Assembly: GCA_012295225.1 (NCBI GenBank)
Contig: WMKK01000013.1
Span: 106,957 to 170,956, forward strand
DNA: 64,000 nt
Direction: 5' to 3'
DNA from: Ostreococcus mediterraneus
Lineage: Eukaryota; Chlorophyta; Mamiellophyceae; Mamiellales; Bathycoccaceae
Position 1 is the stretch's first letter, and every line of letters begins with the position of its first letter. Shown here in pieces: positions 18,943 to 29,014 of the stretch. A model generated the notes under the pieces. That model was not told the DNA's origin and made no database searches. It saw nothing but the letters and a program-made list of their open reading frames with translations. Made by a program: the position numbers and the translations under genes.

Positions 18943-21429
18943 ATGAGTACACGGAACGGTATCGGCATTCCGCGACGCGCGATGGCGATGCGTCGCCTCG
19001 CGCGCGCGCTCGACGTCGTCGTCGACGGCGACGACGCCAGCGACGGCGTCAACAGCGCGTGTGCGATCTCTCGCAGTCACTCCGCGTCGTCGGCGACGTT
19101 CGAGGATGCGTTGATGACGACTGGGGAGGAGGAGGAGGATGCGCATCAGACGCGCGCGAGACGGCGCGAGGATGGCGAGGATGACGACGCGCGTGCGGTG
19201 CGAACGTTCGCGGAGACGTGTGAGAGGTTTGCACGCGATGTGCGCGATGAGGCGAACGCGCTGCGTGCGCGGTCACTGGCGATAAGAGGGGGATTGGAGG
19301 CGAGTGATGAGGTGGAGGCGAATCTCGCGGCGACGCGCGCCGAGGATGTTTTAGCGTCGTTCACGCGCGCCGAACGAGAGGATGACGGGAATGAGGATGG
19401 AAACGGGTGCTATGGGGTTGTACGCGCGTGTGCGTTGCGTGCGCGCGAGTGGGCGGATGTGCGAGCGGCGTATGTGGAGGCGGAGCGCGCGCGCGTCAAG
19501 GAAGCGAAACGCGCGGCGGTTGAAACGGCGTCGCGCAACGTGAAAGAAGGATTACGTGCGAAAGACTACGCGCGCGCGATCTTGGATGGAGTGTGCGCGG
19601 CGCTTGCGATTGAGTGCGCCGATGAAACGAGCGAGGATGACGCAAAGGTGCGCGAAGTAGTGGCTGAAGTGACGCGCGAGTTTCGCGCAGAGGCGGATGC
19701 CGAAATGCTCGCGGCGTGCGTCGTGGACAACGACGGTACGAACGCGTCAACGACATTACGGATTGATTCAGCACGAATTGCGCGTCTTCTTGAACACGTG
19801 CATAACATTAGCGACGATGAGCTACGGTTGCGTACGTCAGCGTTTGCGAATGTCATCGCAGAGCGGTTTCTCGAGCCGATGATTCGAGCGGGCACCGCGA
19901 GCGTCGTTGACGTCAATGATCGCGATTTCCTGCGCTACAATACAGCCGAGACGGGCGAAACAGTGAATGGTGATAATTTCATAGCGCAAGAATCGCTCGA
20001 GCGCGCGCTCACGTGGCTGCGCGCAAAACTTCCGAGCGATGACGTCGCCGAGGCGTTTGGCGCCAACGTCTGGGCGCGGCTGGCAAAAACATGCGTCAGT
20101 AGTTGGCTCCTCAATCACCCGAGCGAGCGTGCGATCGATCGCACGTGCGCCGTGGAAGTTGTTGCCGCGAACTGTGGGTTTGTACCACCGCCAAGTGATG
20201 GTGCGATGACGTACGCAGGCGGAGCTGTCGGCCCACTTGAAGCCCAAGCGCTGGCGACAGAGATGCAAGAAGCAGAGACGAGACGCACGGCCGTACTCGC
20301 GAAAGCGCGCACTTTGGCGTTAGGCGAAGATAATTTACAAATATTATTACGTAGTCGCGCTGAAGACGTAGAAGAAGAAGAAGAAGACAAGCATGGTCAT
20401 TCACGGACAAAGACGCGTTTGCCGTTTGGCGTCGGGCGAGGCTGCGGCGACGAAACGGGCGTGTCGAGCGGCGTTCCATTACTTGACGGCGCACCGTGTA
20501 CGGTAAGTAAGGGCGCAGACGACTTAACCATGCATGTCGACGAGGTGTTGCGTGCAGCGGTAGAAGACCTGGATCCGAACGCGCGTCGCGCGTCGGCGAA
20601 TTTAGCCGCCGCCGCTGCCGACTGTTTGGATTTATTTAGAGCGTGCGTCTCAGCCCACCGAGCCGAGCAGTTACAAACCATCCACACCTCAGCTTTGGTG
20701 TTTCACAACGATTGTCATCATTTGGCGAATCGATTCAGTGCTAGTGTGTACTCGCGCGGTTTGGCGTTGCAAGAACGCATCGGTCGAACGCCCGCGTTGC
20801 TCTGGCCGATTGAACCGCTTCGGGCGTTGGGCGACGCTACACGAAACGCCGCAAACGACCGAGCTTTGAGCGAAATCCACGCCGCTCTCGACCTTGCTAA
20901 TGGATTTCTGCACTCTGGTGAAGTCAAGGTGAAAAATACCATTGTCAAAGCCGTGGCACGGGCACGACATGTACTTCAACGCGCCGGCACGGCGAGCATG
21001 TATTTGCTCCCGCGTCCCACGGGTGCGCGCGACGCCGCTGACTTGGCGTTACATTTCGCTCGCCGCATCACGCTCGAAATCCTATCTCTCGAAGATATCT
21101 CTGTGGATGAATCCGAAGCGCTCACCGAAATCATCGCTGACGCATTCACCACCGAACGTCTCGTCGGCACTAAGGAGGACGCCGCCGACGCGTCCAACGC
21201 GCTCATCCGCGCCGCCGGCTCTGAATGGCTCAAAGCACGCGAAATCGGCCTCATGCTCTCCGCACCCCTGCGTGATATCACCGCAAATTGGGAACGCGGG
21301 TCATATCGCGCCCTGGGATTCACCGCGCGAGAAATTCGAGGATTAATCGATGCGTTATTCGAAGACTCATCCTTGCGCGCCGAGTGCCTCGCGCGCGTCG
21401 TCGACGTCGACGTCGACGACTGCCCTTGA
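18943..21429 (+). CDS. ZW10: ZW10 (kinetochore RZZ / Dsl1-NRZ tether subunit)
   Basis: The 828-residue protein is almost entirely helical. The C-terminal half has the ZW10 landmarks: CTVSKGADDLTMHVDEVLRA, LDLFRACVSAHRAEQLQTIH, ALVFHNDCHHLANRF and, at the end, DITANWERGSYRALGFTARE with EIRGLIDALFEDSSLRAECL, corresponding to the plant ZW10 WESGELSxxGFTxxEVxxFIxAIFxDSxLRxxCL region. ZW10 acts in Golgi-to-ER vesicle tethering with RINT1 and NAG/Sec39, and at kinetochores in some lineages. The N-terminal 200 residues are long coiled coils. A second in-frame ATG 39 bases downstream is a possible start. It is divergent from the type II membrane gene. Confidence 0.85.
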   Translation: MSTRNGIGIPRRAMAMRRLARALDVVVDGDDASDGVNSACAISRSHSASSATFEDALMTTGEEEEDAHQTRARRREDGEDDDARAVRTFAETCERFARDVRDEANALRARSLAIRGGLEASDEVEANLAATRAEDVLASFTRAEREDDGNEDGNGCYGVVRACALRAREWADVRAAYVEAERARVKEAKRAAVETASRNVKEGLRAKDYARAILDGVCAALAIECADETSEDDAKVREVVAEVTREFRAEADAEMLAACVVDNDGTNASTTLRIDSARIARLLEHVHNISDDELRLRTSAFANVIAERFLEPMIRAGTASVVDVNDRDFLRYNTAETGETVNGDNFIAQESLERALTWLRAKLPSDDVAEAFGANVWARLAKTCVSSWLLNHPSERAIDRTCAVEVVAANCGFVPPPSDGAMTYAGGAVGPLEAQALATEMQEAETRRTAVLAKARTLALGEDNLQILLRSRAEDVEEEEEDKHGHSRTKTRLPFGVGRGCGDETGVSSGVPLLDGAPCTVSKGADDLTMHVDEVLRAAVEDLDPNARRASANLAAAAADCLDLFRACVSAHRAEQLQTIHTSALVFHNDCHHLANRFSASVYSRGLALQERIGRTPALLWPIEPLRALGDATRNAANDRALSEIHAALDLANGFLHSGEVKVKNTIVKAVARARHVLQRAGTASMYLLPRPTGARDAADLALHFARRITLEILSLEDISVDESEALTEIIADAFTTERLVGTKEDAADASNALIRAAGSEWLKAREIGLMLSAPLRDITANWERGSYRALGFTAREIRGLIDALFEDSSLRAECLARVVDVDVDDCP

Positions 21430-21794
21430 TCACAAACTCCACCCACGATATCATAGAACAACAAGAGAAAACGCGAAGAGTGACATTCGAAAACCCCTCA
21501 TAGATAGAACGCACGCGCCACGCGTCATAGATTGTAAACATAAATAAAACGCGCGACCGCTCTCGAGTCATCTTCAATTTTCCCAACCACCCCCCCCTGT
21601 GACCAATTACGACTCAGTAACCCAGTCGAGGTTGACGAGTCGAAACCACAAAGAAAAACATCGATCGATACATAATACCGATCAAATTCCAAATCCATCG
21701 ATGACCAGTCGCTTTCAACGCGCGCTTTCAAAACGCACGCATAGGGGGCTATATTGAAGCGTCGAATCGACGTCACGTCAGTTATCCACGCGTC
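21430..21794. other. Intergenic spacer ZW10-SHMT
   Basis: These 365 bases lie between two plus-strand genes. The left half is AT-richer, presumably the ZW10 3' region, with a run of eight C residues near 21590. A ctatattgaag sequence sits about 45 bases before the SHMT start and could be a TATA-like element. No gene or RNA was seen. Confidence 0.4.
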
Positions 21795-23713
21795 ATGCTC
21801 GCCCGCGACGCCGCGCGACGCCTCGCTCGACGCGCATTATGCGCATCATCATCATCGCCGTCGACGACGACGCGCATGTATGCCGTACGTGCGCGCACGC
21901 GATCGCCGCGACGCGGTTCATGACGCGCGATCGTGCAGTCATCTTTTCAGCCTTTTGTGCGCGATTTCATACGGTTGACTGACGCGCTGTGGGGTGTTTT
22001 CGCACGTGATGCAGGCGGTGACGAACGCGGATTCATATGCGGCGATTTATAAGACTCGCCCGGATGTCAAGGTACGCGGTCGTGCGTGGTGTGTGCGCGG
22101 TGGATGGGGAGCCGGTCGAGGCAGGGTGGTTACGGGACGTCGCGCGCGCGAGGGCTTCTGGAGAGTATTCGCGCGCGACGCGCGGCGTCTCGCGCGTTGA
22201 TTGCTTGCGTTTAGTTTTTTCGTTGTGTGTGTGCGCGCGCGTGCGCGTTTGTGCGTCGTACTGACCGTAATATGTTTTCTCTTCGCGCGCGTCGCAGTGG
22301 CCTGAAGTGTGCAACCAAGGCATCGACATCGTCGATCCCGAAATGGCGGAGATTATCGAAAAAGAAAAAGCGCGTCAATGGAAGGGTCTCGAACTCATCC
22401 CGTCGGAAAACTTTGTGTCAAAGTCTGTCATGGACGCCGTGGGTTCCGTGATGACGAACAAGTACTCTGAGGGTTACCCGGGCGCGCGCTACTACGGCGG
22501 GAACGAATTCATCGACATGGCGGAGACGTTGTGCCAACAACGCGCGCTCAAGGCGTTCAACTTGGATCCCGCCAAGTGGGGCGTCAACGTGCAATCCTTG
22601 TCTGGTTCGCCGTCGAACTTTCAAGTGTACACCGCGCTTTTACAACCGCATGATAAGATCATGGCGCTCGATTTACCCCACGGAGGTCACCTCTCGCACG
22701 GCTACCAAACCGACACGAAGAAGATTAGCGCGACGTCCATCTTTTTCACTTCGGTGCCGTACCGTTTGGACGAATCCACTGGGTTGATTGACTACGATGC
22801 GTGCGAAACCACCGCCGCGGTGGTTCGTCCCAAGCTCATCGTCGCTGGTGCGTCGGCGTACGCGCGTTTATACGATTACAATCGCATGCGTAGCATCGCC
22901 GATAAATCCAACGCCTACTTGCTTGCCGACATGGCGCACATTTCGGGTTTGGTCGCCGCGGGCGTGGTTGACTCCCCGTTCAACTATGCCGACGTCGTCA
23001 CCACCACCACGCATAAATCCTTGCGCGGCCCGCGTGGCGCGATGATCTTCTACCGTAAAGGTCAACGCGGTGTCGATAAAAAGGGCAACCCAATCATGTA
23101 CGACATCGAAGACAAGATCAATTTCGCCGTGTTTCCGGGTTTGCAAGGCGGTCCGCACAACCACACCATTGCGGGTCTCGCGGTGGCGTTGAAGCAAGCG
23201 GCGTCGCCCGAATTCAAGGAGTATCAAGTGCAAGTGTTGAAGAACATGAAGGCGATGGCGAATCGCTTGCAAAAGCACGGCATTGAACTCGTCTCTGGGG
23301 GCACCGATAACCACTTGGCGTTGCTCGATTTACGGCCGATGGGTGTGGATGGGTCTCGCGTCGAACGCGTGTTGGAACTCGCGCACATTGCGTGCAACAA
23401 GAACACCGTTCCTGGGGATGTTTCCGCTATGGTGCCCGGTGGTTTGCGCATCGGTACGCCGGCGTTGACCACGCGTGGATTCACCGAGCCGGATTTTGAA
23501 CAAGTCGCCGAGTTCATCGTGCGCGGGATTAAAATCGCGCAAGACGTCAAAAAGGCGTCAACGGGAACCAAGCTCAAGGATTTCAAGCAAGCGCTCGAAT
23601 CCAAGGAATGGCCTGAACTCACCAAGTTAACCAGAGATGTCGAAGAATTCGCCACCCAGTTCCCCACGATTGGTTTTGAGAAGGGTGAAGGCAAGTACAC
23701 GCAGAGCCTCTAA
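21795..23713 (+). CDS. SHMT: Mitochondrial serine hydroxymethyltransferase (three exons)
   Basis: Exons are 21795-21884, 22015-22071 and 22298-23713; the introns (130 and 226 bases) start GTACGT and GTACGC, contain ACTGAC, and end GCAG and CGCAG. All junctions are in phase 0 and give 520 residues. Exon 1 is an Arg/Ala/Ser presequence ([20 protein letters not shown]) typical of mitochondrial import. Exon 3 holds [28 protein letters not shown], the PLP-lysine loop [20 protein letters not shown] and [14 protein letters not shown]. The enzyme interconverts glycine and serine with tetrahydrofolate; the mitochondrial form works with glycine decarboxylase in photorespiration. The catalytic part is certain; the presequence exon is inferred from splice signals and its composition. 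Confidence 0.95.
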
Positions 23714-24020
23714 ACGCGCGACGCCGAGCGGAAAAAAAAATCCACGTGTTTTAAAAATGTTGTCGCGCACCGTCAACCGCTAGTTGCGACCGATCATAAA
23801 TCAGTCTGTTTCATTTATATTTACTGCCATGCCTTTACTACGCACACAATACGCACCTCGACGCGTGTCGCATTTCGTTTCTTTGCGCGACGCGCGGCAA
23901 GTTAGAAAATTCAAGACGGACACTAATCGGTACCACAAGCGTCATTATTTGGCGCGCGTACCCGCTCGCGCGGCGCGCACGCGACGTCATTCACGCAAAC
24001 GCCTGTTGAAATCATTCGCG
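23714..24020. other. Spacer upstream of the basic nuclear protein gene
   Basis: The 307 bases include the SHMT 3' region with a run of nine A residues near 23742, then sequence open in the downstream gene's frame from an ATG at 23784. Those extra 79 residues are His/Arg-rich and lack order, so I treat them as 5' untranslated. Confidence 0.35.
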
Positions 24021-25442
24021 ATGGCATCAACCGCGACTCGAACGTCGCTCCGTAAACGTAAACCCGTCGAGCGGTTGACGATGGACGTTGACGACAATGG
24101 GCCGAAACGAAAGAAGAAAAAGACGACGACGACGAAGACGACGACAAAAGCGGCGAAGACAAAGGCAATGACGGTGAAAGTCGAGCCGCATGCGATGAAA
24201 ACGAGCGATGACGTACCGAGCACGACCGCCAAGAAGATGAAGACGACAAAGGTCAAAATAGAGCTCGCAAAGACTCAACCGTCTGGGAAGTCGTCTGCGA
24301 AGAGTACCGGTAGTAATAAGAAAGTACCGAACACGATCGCCAAGACGACGAAAGCAAAGACGACGAAAAAGATAGAAAATAGCAGCGTGGAGCTTCCTGA
24401 TGAGGTGTGGGGCGCGATCGCGCAGTTTGTGTGCGAAGATGTGGATGAAGACAAGTTGTATTCGACCAATCGAAAAACAGGTGAGAAAGTTGACAAACGA
24501 AAGGTTGTCTACAAGCGACGACTTGATACGTTGTTTGCGATGCGAGGGACAAATAAGCAGTTATGTCGAGTGATGAGTAGCGATTTCGGGGAGGAGATTT
24601 TTCAACTTGCGTTTGAAAACTTTTGCGAAGTTTCGGATGCGACGCACGGCATCGACGACGCGCCGCCAACAATGTTGTGGAGACACAAAGCGTTTTTCCT
24701 CACTGGGCTTGGCTGTCAAACGTGCGATGCTCATCCGACTACGCGTAAACCAAATTGGGTTTTTGGCGTGCGTATGTGCAAAGATTGTCTTCAAAAGCAC
24801 ACGGTGATTCATCAAGAGCTCCAGGACGAATCATGGACCAAATGGGCGACGTATGAAGAACTCACAAAAGGTTTGCCACACGATGAAGTTCAAGGTTGGA
24901 GCAAATTCTTCAAATCGGCGTATACGATGATTCGTTACTGGAGGCAATCGGTGAAGAATCGCAAGGCGCTTTTACGCCATGCAAAAACTCCGAGCGAGCG
25001 AGAGCGAATTTGCGCCCCGCCCGCGGCGAAGCAGGATAAGCAGTTGCTCGAGAAAAAGGCGCGTGAGAAACGCAAGGAAGCATTGAAGGCTGAGTTAGAT
25101 CTTATCGGATGCGAATTACGCGCTGATTCTAAGCTCAGTGAATTATTCATTGAAGGATTTCCCAAGAGCCTTCGCGAACGCAAGAAGTGGACGGCGAAAA
25201 AAGTCGCAGAGCGCATGGCTCAAATGAAATATCTCCACGAATACTGTCGCGAGTTTAAAGCGACGGTTCAAGGCTGGCGCCGGGAAATTAACGATATGTT
25301 TGATCATTATGGTCACGGCTATGGAAATTACACGTATGAAGTCACGGGATTTTACAGTTTAGGAGCCGCTGTTCGAGACTTGGCCGACACTTGGACTCGT
25401 TTCCCAAAGCAGTGGCCTTGGCTCGTTCAACCTGCGACGTGA
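24021..25442 (+). CDS. Basic nuclear protein with a possible F-box-like and zinc region
   Basis: This 473-residue protein begins MASTATRTSLRKRKPVERL and has a ~110-residue Lys/Thr-rich tail-like N-terminus with stretches such as GPKRKKKKTTTTK, probably nuclear localisation signals. At ~120, ELPDEVWGAIAQFVCEDV looks like the first helix of an F-box. A CxxC pair pattern follows (GCQTCDAHP ... RMCKDCLQKH), perhaps binding zinc. The C-terminal half is charged and coiled (EKKAREKRKEALKAELDL), ending in a Trp/Tyr-rich segment. I cannot name the family; Ostreococcus-like algae have multi-copy proteins of this general type, but that is from memory and unverified. An upstream ATG at 23784 is disfavoured. 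Confidence 0.65.
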   Translation: MASTATRTSLRKRKPVERLTMDVDDNGPKRKKKKTTTTKTTTKAAKTKAMTVKVEPHAMKTSDDVPSTTAKKMKTTKVKIELAKTQPSGKSSAKSTGSNKKVPNTIAKTTKAKTTKKIENSSVELPDEVWGAIAQFVCEDVDEDKLYSTNRKTGEKVDKRKVVYKRRLDTLFAMRGTNKQLCRVMSSDFGEEIFQLAFENFCEVSDATHGIDDAPPTMLWRHKAFFLTGLGCQTCDAHPTTRKPNWVFGVRMCKDCLQKHTVIHQELQDESWTKWATYEELTKGLPHDEVQGWSKFFKSAYTMIRYWRQSVKNRKALLRHAKTPSERERICAPPAAKQDKQLLEKKAREKRKEALKAELDLIGCELRADSKLSELFIEGFPKSLRERKKWTAKKVAERMAQMKYLHEYCREFKATVQGWRREINDMFDHYGHGYGNYTYEVTGFYSLGAAVRDLADTWTRFPKQWPWLVQPAT

Positions 25443-25588
25443 AGAACGTCAACGCGATGACGATAATGATAGGATGATGATGATCGCGAGAAATGTACCG
25501 GTGCTGTAATGTAAGCACTAAATGTTTTAATGAATGATACGTGAAAGAACAACTCGTGGAAGTGCGTCACACCCCGGCGTGAATACGC

Positions 25589-26872
25589 ATGCCTTCCCCC
25601 ACCGCGGCGCTCAACGACGATAGGCGACATCACGTAGGATGTATAGGTGCGTACTCGGGTCCCCTTCGTCGACTCATGCGACTCGACGCGCGTAAAGTGT
25701 TAGAATAATCCTTACTTCAACTTCAACTGTCAACTAACTTGCTTTGTGTAGATTACGAACCATGCGATGCCGGGGTGACCATGCGCGTGTTTTACCCGAC
25801 GAGCATAACATCGAGCATGTTTAGCGCACTCAGACCGGCAAATGTGCCGCATTGGAAATATTATTACGGCATGTTGGTGTTTCAGTTTAACGTTCAGCGC
25901 GCGAACGCTCTGGTTCGGTTCGTCGTTGTATGCGCGTGTCGTCTCGGTTGGCTCGTCATGCGCTTCATAGCGACGATAAATGCAACCATGAACGCGCCCT
26001 TGGTTGCAGATGACGGCGAGAAGCTGGATGTGATTGTATTTTCGCACGGGTTGTCGGGGTTTAGGACGTGCAATGCCAACGTCGCGTGCGAGCTTGCCGC
26101 TCGAGGTTGCGTAGTCTTTTGCGTGGAGCATCGAGACGGTAGCGCCACGGCGAGTGCGTCGAGTGGTGAGAACCGTAGTGTGCAGTATCAGTTGTATAAG
26201 CCAACAGGAGGCACGCACGAAAGTAGACGCGTGCAAACAAAGGTTCGCGTGACGGAAACGCTCACGTGCGCAAAGTGTGTCGATGACTTAGACTCCGGCG
26301 ATTTCGTGTCGCGAAATATTTGGCGCGGCGGTGGAGGACGCGCGCAAAGAGTGCTTGATTCATTCAAAGGCCGCTTGAATGTTGATTCAAAGACGCTCTG
26401 TGGGTTTTCGTTCGGTGGTGGATCATCCTGCGCGACGACGGCCCAAGCGCCGACAGTTTTTGCTCGATGCGTGTTATTCGACCACTGGCTCGAATATTTC
26501 AATGACGACGACATCCTCACATCCGCGTGCTCAATGCCCACGTTGTCGTTATTAAGTGAAAATTGGGGATCGAGTAAGCTTGCTGTGAACAACACGACCA
26601 TGCTCACGGCGAATACGCGGACGTTTTACAAAGTGACGATAAACGGAGCAAAGCATCACGATTTCTCAGACGTGCGCGCGTTTTTAGGACTCGCCCGGAA
26701 CGTCATCGGCATGGTTGGCGTTGTCAACATACACGCTATGCACGCATTCGTGGCCAAAATTACTGTTGATTTTATTCGCAACGCGTCCAATGTACACGAT
26801 GACGCGCAGCGTTCCATGGGAAGAGTCATCGCCCAGTGTAAAGCCAGTCTTCCCGACGTTCGAATGCACTAG
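25589..26872 (+). CDS. PAF-acetylhydrolase-like lipase (two exons)
   Basis: Exon 1 is 25589-25646 and exon 2 is 25752-26872; the 105-base intron runs GTGCGT to GTGTAG with CAACTAAC before the acceptor. The junction rebuilds HHVGCIDYEP, matching the VGC-D start of PAF-AH. The 392-residue protein then has VTMRVFYPTS, DVIVFSHGLSGFRTCN (oxyanion region), VFCVEHRDGSA, and nucleophile elbow CGFSFGGGSS with the catalytic Ser; the C-terminal KHHDFSDV supplies the likely catalytic His. PAF-AH (plasma/type II) removes short or oxidised acyl chains from phospholipids. A hydrophobic stretch (LVRFVVVCACRLGWLVMRF) may touch membranes. Substrate is unknown in algae. Confidence 0.85.
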
Positions 26873-26995
26873 CGTAAAGATTGACTTCTTTTTCAATACA
26901 AAGAATTACTTCAAGCATGATCATGTGTGCGTTATCGAGCGCTTTCGCTATATATTCTAGATGTTGTTTTGCGCATTCGTTGCAAAGTTCATTTT

Positions 26996-27814
26996 TTAGA
27001 GATATTGAGACACCCAACGGAACGCCTCGGCGTAACCCATGCGGCGCACCACCGAGCACATGAACACTTCAATCGGTCGCATGTTCGTGTTCTCCAAGTT
27101 CACTTTCCCTTTACCAGTGGTGTAGTTTGTCAACCCCAAGCAGTGTCTCAACTCTTCTTCGCTCGCCGCGTGCGGAATATCAATCTTATTCCCCAAAATT
27201 AAAAACGGCACTTGACCGAGCGAATCATCCCCCAAAAGCGAATCAAGCTCCTTCTTACTCTCCATGAATCGCTCCTTATCCACCGCATCGACCAAAAACA
27301 CGATCGCGTCCACCTTGGCGTAGTAATCCTTCCACACCCGACGGGCGACTTCGTGACCGCCGAGATCAAACGCCTTGAAACGAATCTGTCCAATCGACAG
27401 CTCCTCCGACGTCGGATACTGCGTCGGCTGGTGCTGCGCCAATCGTTCGTCCTTCAACATGTGCATCAACGTCGTCTTACCCGCGTTGTCGAGGCCCTAT
27501 ATCCATAAAAGAGAATCGCGCGCGCGCTCGGTCAGTTTTAAAGATCATCTTTCAAACCCATCTTTCGCGACGTCTCGTCACCCTCCGCCCGCGTCTCGCG
27601 CACCGATGCGCGCGCACGCGTCACGCGCGTCACGCGCTCGCGCACTGTCGCGCGAACGCATGCGCGAGCGCGCAGAGACGCCGCGGTTCGCGCGCATCGA
27701 TCGCCGAGCCGCGGTCACGTCATCGTAACGTACCAAAAACAAAATCTTTGCATTCTTCTGCCACAACCCGAGCGAGGCGAGGACGTCGTAGAACCAATCA
27801 AAGAAGAAGACCAT
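26996..27814 (-). CDS. SAR1: SAR1 small GTPase of COPII vesicles (two exons)
   Basis: Exon 1 is 27734-27814 and exon 2 is 26996-27496; the 237-base intron starts GTACGT, has ACTGACC and ends ATATAG. The product is 193 residues, the standard SAR1 length. Exon 1 encodes the membrane-bending amphipathic N-terminus ([18 protein letters not shown]) and KILFL; exon 2 opens with the P-loop [14 protein letters not shown]. Switch regions follow: [17 protein letters not shown], then the base-recognition NKID and the C-terminal [17 protein letters not shown]1 recruits the Sec23/24 coat at ER exit sites. The start codon lies in a CCATGG that is also an ATG on the other strand, in the neighbouring hydrolase frame. 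Confidence 0.97.
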
Positions 27815-27929
27815 GGCGACGCGTTCGGCGTCGAATCGTCCGCGGGCGGCGAGGGCGTGCGACGCGCGTCGGGTTCTGAGGGTGCGGGTGTGTCCCAAAA
27901 CGTTCTTCTACGAATCGGGGCACGCGTCA

Positions 27930-28850
27930 ATGTGCGTCGCGCGCGCGCGCGCGGGCTCGAGCGTGCGCGCGAATCTCGCGCATGGTACGCGTCGAGTCTC
28001 TCGCGCGCGCACGCGCGTGATTCGCGCGCGCGACGCGCGTCAAGGAGATGACGAGGACGTGCGCATCGTCATCGTTCCTGGCTTCTTGAGCGGCGCGGGA
28101 GACTACGAAGACCTCGCGCGGGCGCTCATCGAGCGAGGATACGCATCGACAACAGTCGTACCGTTTCGTGCGTCTGATTGGTGGCCCACGCTCGCCGGGG
28201 GCGCGTTCGACAGCTTACTGAACAAGTTGGACGCGACGGCGCGGTGGACGGCGGGCGAGCGCGAGCGGGTCGTTGTACTCGTCGCGCACAGCGCTGGGGG
28301 ATGGTTATCGAGGCTGTGGATGGGTTCCAAGGTTTCGTATTGCGGGCGCGCGCCGTATGGGGGCGCCAAGTACGTGCGCGCGTTGATTACGCTGGGGAGC
28401 CCGCACTCGAGCGCGGAGGCGTATCCATTCGGCCGAGTTTTAGAAACGCGTCCAGGCGAGGATGAATGCGCGATGAGCGATGCGGCGAGAGGGAGTTCGC
28501 TCGCACTCACGAATGAGGCGTATCCAGGAGCGTACGAGTCGGGAGTGAAATACGTGGCGGTCGCAGGGACGCTCGATTTCGCCGGCGCCGAAACGTTTGA
28601 CGTCGGCGGCGTATTGCGTGCGAACAAAACCGTCGCACAGGCTTGGCGCGAGTACGTCGCTGGTATTTCATACAAAGCCAATACAGGTAATGACGCCAAA
28701 GTCATTGGCGATGGGGTGTGCCCAGTGGACGTTGCCGCGCTCGAGGGCGCGGTGAATATCCGCGTGACATGTCATCACTCACCAAATTCAACGTGCGACT
28801 GGTACGGCTCGCCATCCATCATCGACGAATGGATCACACACATCTCATAG
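27930..28850 (+). CDS. Plastid-type alpha/beta hydrolase
   Basis: From the ATG at 27930 the product is 306 residues; the frame is open back to an ATG at 27813 that overlaps the SAR1 start codon, which I disfavour. The N-terminus (MCVARARAGSSVRANLAHGT) is rich in Arg/Ala/Ser as expected for organelle import. The hydrolase core has IVIVPGFLSGAGDYEDLARA, the nucleophile elbow VVLVAHSAGGWLSRLW with Ser in A-H-S-A-G, and LITLGSPHSSAEA; ADPVDV-like ICPVDVAALEG near the end could hold the Asp, and a His is in VTCHHSPN. It resembles PGAP1/lipase-class hydrolases of photosynthetic organisms. The substrate cannot be named. Confidence 0.8.
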   Translation: MCVARARAGSSVRANLAHGTRRVSRARTRVIRARDARQGDDEDVRIVIVPGFLSGAGDYEDLARALIERGYASTTVVPFRASDWWPTLAGGAFDSLLNKLDATARWTAGERERVVVLVAHSAGGWLSRLWMGSKVSYCGRAPYGGAKYVRALITLGSPHSSAEAYPFGRVLETRPGEDECAMSDAARGSSLALTNEAYPGAYESGVKYVAVAGTLDFAGAETFDVGGVLRANKTVAQAWREYVAGISYKANTGNDAKVIGDGVCPVDVAALEGAVNIRVTCHHSPNSTCDWYGSPSIIDEWITHIS

Positions 28851-29014
28851 CGCACATTTCTTAGCTCGCTCGCTCTTAGCTTCGCCTGATGACGACATCG
28901 TTTGTAAAATTAGTTCAAATGTCACCGACGCCTCAGACGTTTGTAAAGTTAGTTCATATTCCGACACCTCAGAACGCGACTGCGAGCCGCGAGCGGACGC
29001 GCGTCTCACCCAAA

